Both the position numbers and the translations under genes were made by a program. The notes under the pieces were generated by a model, which ran no database searches, had not been told where the DNA came from, and saw only the letters and a list, made by a program, of their open reading frames with translations. A stretch of DNA of 64,000 nt from Streptomyces neyagawaensis. GTDB lineage: Bacteria > Actinomycetota > Actinomycetes > Streptomycetales > Streptomycetaceae. The DNA lies in NCBI RefSeq assembly GCF_023516595.1, contig NZ_JAMGBG010000048.1, positions 62,001 to 126,000 on the forward strand, written 5' to 3'. Below, piece after piece: positions 60,696-64,000 of this stretch (position 1 is the stretch's first letter; each line of letters starts with the position of its first letter).

Positions 60696-61407
60696 GCCAG
60701 GAAGCGTAGTCAGCGAGGGCTCCGCGGCTCCAACCGATCAGTGGTGAACCATCAGTGCAAAGCCCCTGGCTGCCCCTCGCAGTCGAAGCAGGAGCCACTT
60801 GCCCCCAGGCTTTCCCGCCAGCCGGCTCACCTGAACTGGCCGCTCATCACCCACGCGGCCAGGATCCTGACCAGGGGACCTCCCTGGAGGGACCCGCAGG
60901 TGGGCGTGTTCCCCGCACTGGCCACCACCCGGGGACGGGCCCTGATCGACCGAGTATGTCTTCTGGCGTTCGCCTCCGATGTCCCGGCACCGACCCGGCG
61001 CATCCCCCTCGCGCGCGACGCGGCACGCCCCGCCGCCCCGCCGCCCCGCCGCCCGCCCAGGCGATGGCCCGCGTTCCGCGCTCGGTGGTGCGGCCCTTCA
61101 CTGTCCGAGACCCGCAGCGGGCCCGACTCGGCGCGGTCCGACGGGCTGACGGTGCCACCGCTGGTCAGAGGATGAAAGTAGATCCACCGATAGCGGATTC
61201 AGCGCTCTGGGCGGCTATATCACCCTTGTTCCCCGAACAGACATGCCATGTCTGACGAAACTGAAGGCGTACCCGTCAGAAACATTGACGTCATCACGCC
61301 CCAAATCTATCTTCTGCTCGAACTACCGCACATTGTTCGCGATTTCGAACCATGAGGAGTCTCGCTACGGCGATCGGCCAAGCGGACCGGCCGTGCCGGA
61401 GGAAGAG
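60696..61407. other. Intergenic, mostly empty
   Basis: About 710 bp. Only a short transposase-like N-terminus at 61172-61255 could be suggested. The last 200 bp are A/T-richer than the rest of the window and probably hold the promoter of the arabinan genes. Confidence 0.45.
61172..61255 (+). pseudogene. Possible transposase N-terminal scrap
   Basis: PPIADSALWAAISPLFPEQ resembles the first residues of IS5-like transposases (L-D-x-x-W-x-x-I-x-P-L-L-P). It ends at a stop after 27 residues. Very short, so tentative. Confidence 0.3.
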
Positions 61408-62094
61408 TTGAAGAGACCCGTGAGAACGCTGCTCCCCCTGCTGGGCCCGCTGCTGCTGGTCCTGCTGGGCGTCCCCGCCCTCCGGGGAACCGCCGCCGCG
61501 GCCGCCCCGCCGGCCGGGCAGACCACGCGATACACGATGACCGCGTTCACCAACCCCATTGAGTCGAACATGTACGTCTACGACTCGCCCGAGGGCCCGG
61601 CCCTGGTCCCGCTCGACAACGGCGGCCGGCGCATCCACTACGACGGCTACAGCGCCGGTAAGTACTGGTACAGCGACAGCTACGACAACTTCGCCACCTG
61701 GACGACCCCGACCGAGCTGCCCGGCCTCACCGGCTTCGCCCGACACCTCACCGTGCTGAAGGAAACCGTCTCCGGCGGTGTGACCCTGCCGACCAACACC
61801 ACCCGGTCACTGCAGTCCGTCAACTACCCGAGCCGCTACGCCGTGGCCCGCTCCGACAACCTCGGCTACATCGACCCGGTGAGCGGCTCCAGCACCACCG
61901 CCGTCAAGCAGAGCGCCACCCTCACCGTCGTGCCCGGCCTCGCCGACGCCAACTGCTACTCCTTCCGCGACTCCTCCGGCCGCTACCTCCGCCACCTCCG
62001 CCGCTACGACTGCGCGCTGCCTGTGGACCTCTTCCAGAACACCGACACCTTCCGCGCCGACAGTTCCCTCACAGGGGTCACCCCCTGGGCCTGA
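61408..62094 (+). CDS. Secreted GH43-like fragment with AbfB arabinose-binding domain
   Basis: 228 aa from TTG 61408 (GGAGG five bases upstream); GTG 61420 is an alternative. Signal peptide LLPLLGPLLLVLLGVPAL with AAAAAPPA cleavage region. Residues 40-110 (FTNPIESNMYVYDSPEGPAL, YWYSDSYDNFATWTTPTEL) look like one edge of a GH43 five-bladed propeller, without the full catalytic triad. Residues 120-228 are an AbfB module (SLQSVNYPSRYAVARSDNLG, VVPGLADANCYSFRDSSGRY, LRHLRRYDCALP). AbfB binds arabinose side chains. It is 27 bp before the GH127 gene, so both are likely co-transcribed. Confidence 0.8.
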   Translation: MKRPVRTLLPLLGPLLLVLLGVPALRGTAAAAAPPAGQTTRYTMTAFTNPIESNMYVYDSPEGPALVPLDNGGRRIHYDGYSAGKYWYSDSYDNFATWTTPTELPGLTGFARHLTVLKETVSGGVTLPTNTTRSLQSVNYPSRYAVARSDNLGYIDPVSGSSTTAVKQSATLTVVPGLADANCYSFRDSSGRYLRHLRRYDCALPVDLFQNTDTFRADSSLTGVTPWA

Positions 62095-62121
62095 TCACTT
62101 CTGCTCACCGAAAGGTTTCAG

Positions 62122-64000
62122 ATGTCCCCCTCCCTCAGTAGACGGCGCCTCCTGCAAGCAGCCGGGGCCACCGTCGTCGCCTCTGCCACCGGGTCCCTCG
62201 TCGGCGCATCCTCCGCCCTTGCGGTCGTCCCTCCCGCGAGGACCGACATCGGGGTCTCGGCGCACCCGTTCGAGATCGGCCAGGTCCGGCTGACCGCGAG
62301 CCGGTGGCTGGACAACCAGGACCGTACGCGGAACTACCTGCGGTTCGTCGACGTGGACCGGCTGCTGTACAACTTCCGCGCCAACCACAAGCTGTCCACC
62401 AACGGCGCGGCCGCCACCGGCGGTTGGGACGCCCCCAACTTCCCCTTCCGCACCCACGTCCAGGGTCACTTCCTCACGGCGTGGGCGCAGCTGTACGCCG
62501 TGAGCGGGGACACCGTCTGCCGGGACAAGGCCACCTACATGGTCGCGGAGCTGGCCAAGTGCCAGGCCAACAACAGTGCCGCCGGTTTCAACGCCGGTTA
62601 CCTCTCGGGCTATCCCGAGTCCGACTTCACCGCTCTCGAGCAGCGAACCCTGACCAACGGCAACGTTCCGTACTACACCATCCACAAGACCCTCGCCGGT
62701 CTGCTGGACGTGTGGCGCCTCATCGGCAGCACCCAGGCACGTGACGTGCTGCTCGCGCTGGCGGGATGGGTCGACCTGCGCACCGGCCGGCTGACCAATC
62801 AACAGATGCAGGCCATGCTGCAGACCGAGTTCGGCGGCATGAACACCGTGCTGACCGACCTCTACCAGCAGACCAATGACGCCCGATGGCTCACCGTCGC
62901 CCAGAGGTTCGACCACGCCGCGGTCTTCGACCCGCTGGCTGCCAACCAGGACAAGCTGGGCGGACTGCACGCCAACACGCAGGTGCCCAAGTGGATCGGG
63001 GCCGCGAGGGAGTTCAAGGCCACCGGTACGACCCGTTACCGGGACATCGCCACCAACGCCTGGAATCTCACCGTCGACGCGCACACCTATGCCATCGGCG
63101 GCAACAGCCAGGCGGAGCACTTCCGCGCCCCGAACGCCATCGCCGGCTACCTCAACAACGACACGTGCGAGAGCTGCAACACCTTCAACATGCTCACCCT
63201 CACCCGGGAGTTGTTCACGCTGGACCCGAACCGGGTCGAGCTGTTCGACTACTACGAGCGGGCGTGGCTGAACCAGATGATCGGCCAGCAGAACCCGGCC
63301 GACGACCACGGCCACGTCACCTACTTCACCCCGCTCAAGCCGGGAGGCCGACGCGGTGTGGGCCCGGCGTGGGGCGGCGGCACCTGGAGCACCGACTACG
63401 GCACCTTCTGGTGCTGCCAGGGCACCGGCCTGGAGATGCACACCAGGCTGATGGACTCCATCTACTTCCGCACCGACACCACGCTCATCGTGAACATGTT
63501 CGTGCCCTCGGTGCTCACCTGGTCGGAGCGCGGCATCACGGTCACCCAGACCACCTCGTACCCGACCAGCGACACCACGACCTTGCAGGTCACCGGCAGT
63601 GTCAACGGAACCTGGGCAATGCGCATCCGTATCCCGAGCTGGACCGCCGGGGCCACCGTCAGCGTCAACGGTGTCAAGCAGAACATCGCCACCGACCCCG
63701 GCAGCTACGCCACCCTGAACCGTTCCTGGACGTCCGGTGACACGGTCACCGTCCGCCTGCCCATGCGGGTCGTGATGCGAGCGGCCAACGACAACGCGAA
63801 CGTCGCCGCGATCACCTACGGCCCGGTCGTCCTGTCCGGCAACTACGGCACCACCGCGCTCAGTTCGCTCCCGACGCTGAACACGTCCTCGATCACACGG
63901 ACCAGCAGCAGTTCGCTCGCCTTCACCGCCACCGCCAACGGCTCCACCGTCAACCTGGGCCCGTTCCACGACGCGCACGGCCACAACTACACCGTCTACT
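62122..64000 (+). CDS. GH127 beta-L-arabinofuranosidase, C-terminus off the right edge
   Basis: Open to the last base (at least 626 aa). Twin-arginine signal SRRRLLQAAGATVVASATGS predicts export. GH127 (DUF1680) motifs: RWLDNQDRTRNYLRFVDVDR, GGWDAPNFPFRTHVQGHFLT, NNDTCESCNTFNMLTLTREL and GTFWCCQGTGLEMHTRL. The zinc-site residues expected from the Bifidobacterium enzyme are seen as Glu350, Cys352, Cys431 and Cys432, one of the Cys being the nucleophile. It removes beta-L-arabinofuranose from plant glycoproteins or arabino-oligosaccharides. A C-terminal AbfB-like module may follow outside the window. Confidence 0.93.
   Translation, partial: MSPSLSRRRLLQAAGATVVASATGSLVGASSALAVVPPARTDIGVSAHPFEIGQVRLTASRWLDNQDRTRNYLRFVDVDRLLYNFRANHKLSTNGAAATGGWDAPNFPFRTHVQGHFLTAWAQLYAVSGDTVCRDKATYMVAELAKCQANNSAAGFNAGYLSGYPESDFTALEQRTLTNGNVPYYTIHKTLAGLLDVWRLIGSTQARDVLLALAGWVDLRTGRLTNQQMQAMLQTEFGGMNTVLTDLYQQTNDARWLTVAQRFDHAAVFDPLAANQDKLGGLHANTQVPKWIGAAREFKATGTTRYRDIATNAWNLTVDAHTYAIGGNSQAEHFRAPNAIAGYLNNDTCESCNTFNMLTLTRELFTLDPNRVELFDYYERAWLNQMIGQQNPADDHGHVTYFTPLKPGGRRGVGPAWGGGTWSTDYGTFWCCQGTGLEMHTRLMDSIYFRTDTTLIVNMFVPSVLTWSERGITVTQTTSYPTSDTTTLQVTGSVNGTWAMRIRIPSWTAGATVSVNGVKQNIATDPGSYATLNRSWTSGDTVTVRLPMRVVMRAANDNANVAAITYGPVVLSGNYGTTALSSLPTLNTSSITRTSSSSLAFTATANGSTVNLGPFHDAHGHNYTVY

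Noticed and set aside
62095..63984. Minus-strand frame of 629 codons
   Set aside because: Shadow of the GH127 gene, rich in Gly and Val with no recognisable fold.

Overview
The window looks like a Streptomyces (or very close actinomycete) chromosome: very high G+C, third codon positions almost all G/C, GGAGG-type ribosome sites, many GTG and some TTG starts, and chains of genes overlapping by ATGA or GTGA. The number of decayed genes, one truncated insertion sequence and several catabolic islands suggest a chromosome arm rather than the core, but that is inference. No tRNA, rRNA or CRISPR array was seen.

Layout. 1-4.2 kb: a minus-strand pair, GMC oxidoreductase then a membrane metallophosphoesterase cut by the left edge. 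4.2-10.3 kb: sparse, decayed DNA (WD40 remnant, small secreted protein, IS5-type transposase fragment, WGR/beta-propeller protein, frameshifted secreted protein, GlsB-type membrane protein). 10.3-15.1 kb: a hydroxyquinol branch (FAD phenol hydroxylase; a single polypeptide joining maleylacetate reductase to hydroxyquinol 1,2-dioxygenase; divergent AraC regulator). 15.2-24.6 kb: a second aromatic catabolic locus (LysR regulator diverging from FAH hydrolase, cyclase-family hydrolase, FAD hydroxylase, amidohydrolase-type decarboxylase, extradiol dioxygenase, second FAH protein, MFS transporter). 24.6-26.2 kb: decayed DNA with a PAS/SpoIIE-type phosphatase remnant. 26.2-27.8 kb: an NfeD and band-7 (SPFH) pair.

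28-33.9 kb: a tightly overlapping minus-strand operon (single-pass membrane protein, ApbE flavin transferase, ferric-reductase-like heme membrane protein, RnfC/NuoF-like protein, ferredoxin) that looks like a transmembrane electron-transfer chain, beside an OmpR-type two-component system. 34.1-39.8 kb: NAD-linked formate dehydrogenase (fused beta/gamma and alpha subunits) and a NarK-type nitrate/nitrite porter.

39.8-51.1 kb: a block whose content strongly resembles the DosR/DevR hypoxia-dormancy regulon of Mycobacterium tuberculosis and the OsdR regulon described in S. coelicolor: CtpF-type ATPase remnant, K+ channel, universal stress proteins (one intact, two decayed), cyclic-nucleotide-binding protein, two CBS-BON proteins, DUF1918-HTH-PNPOx protein, Hsp20, nicotinate phosphoribosyltransferase, Rv1733c-like membrane protein and an Rv2004c-like kinase/ATPase. 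It is followed by acetyl-CoA synthetase, a PDH-like E1alpha/E1beta/E2 set and a dedicated acyl carrier protein (51.5-57.1 kb). Four intergenic palindromes of the form GGGNC-N4-GNCCC (33955, 45096, 48636, 51246) precede members of this set and may be the shared operator. The likely theme is survival at low oxygen: formate oxidation, nitrate transport, NAD salvage, protein and membrane protection, and acetyl/acyl-CoA supply.

57.6-64 kb: a DUF2182/DUF1326 pair, a chimeric MFS-nadC pseudogene, a GNAT acetyltransferase and an arabinan-degradation pair (GH43 remnant-AbfB protein and GH127 beta-L-arabinofuranosidase, cut by the right edge).
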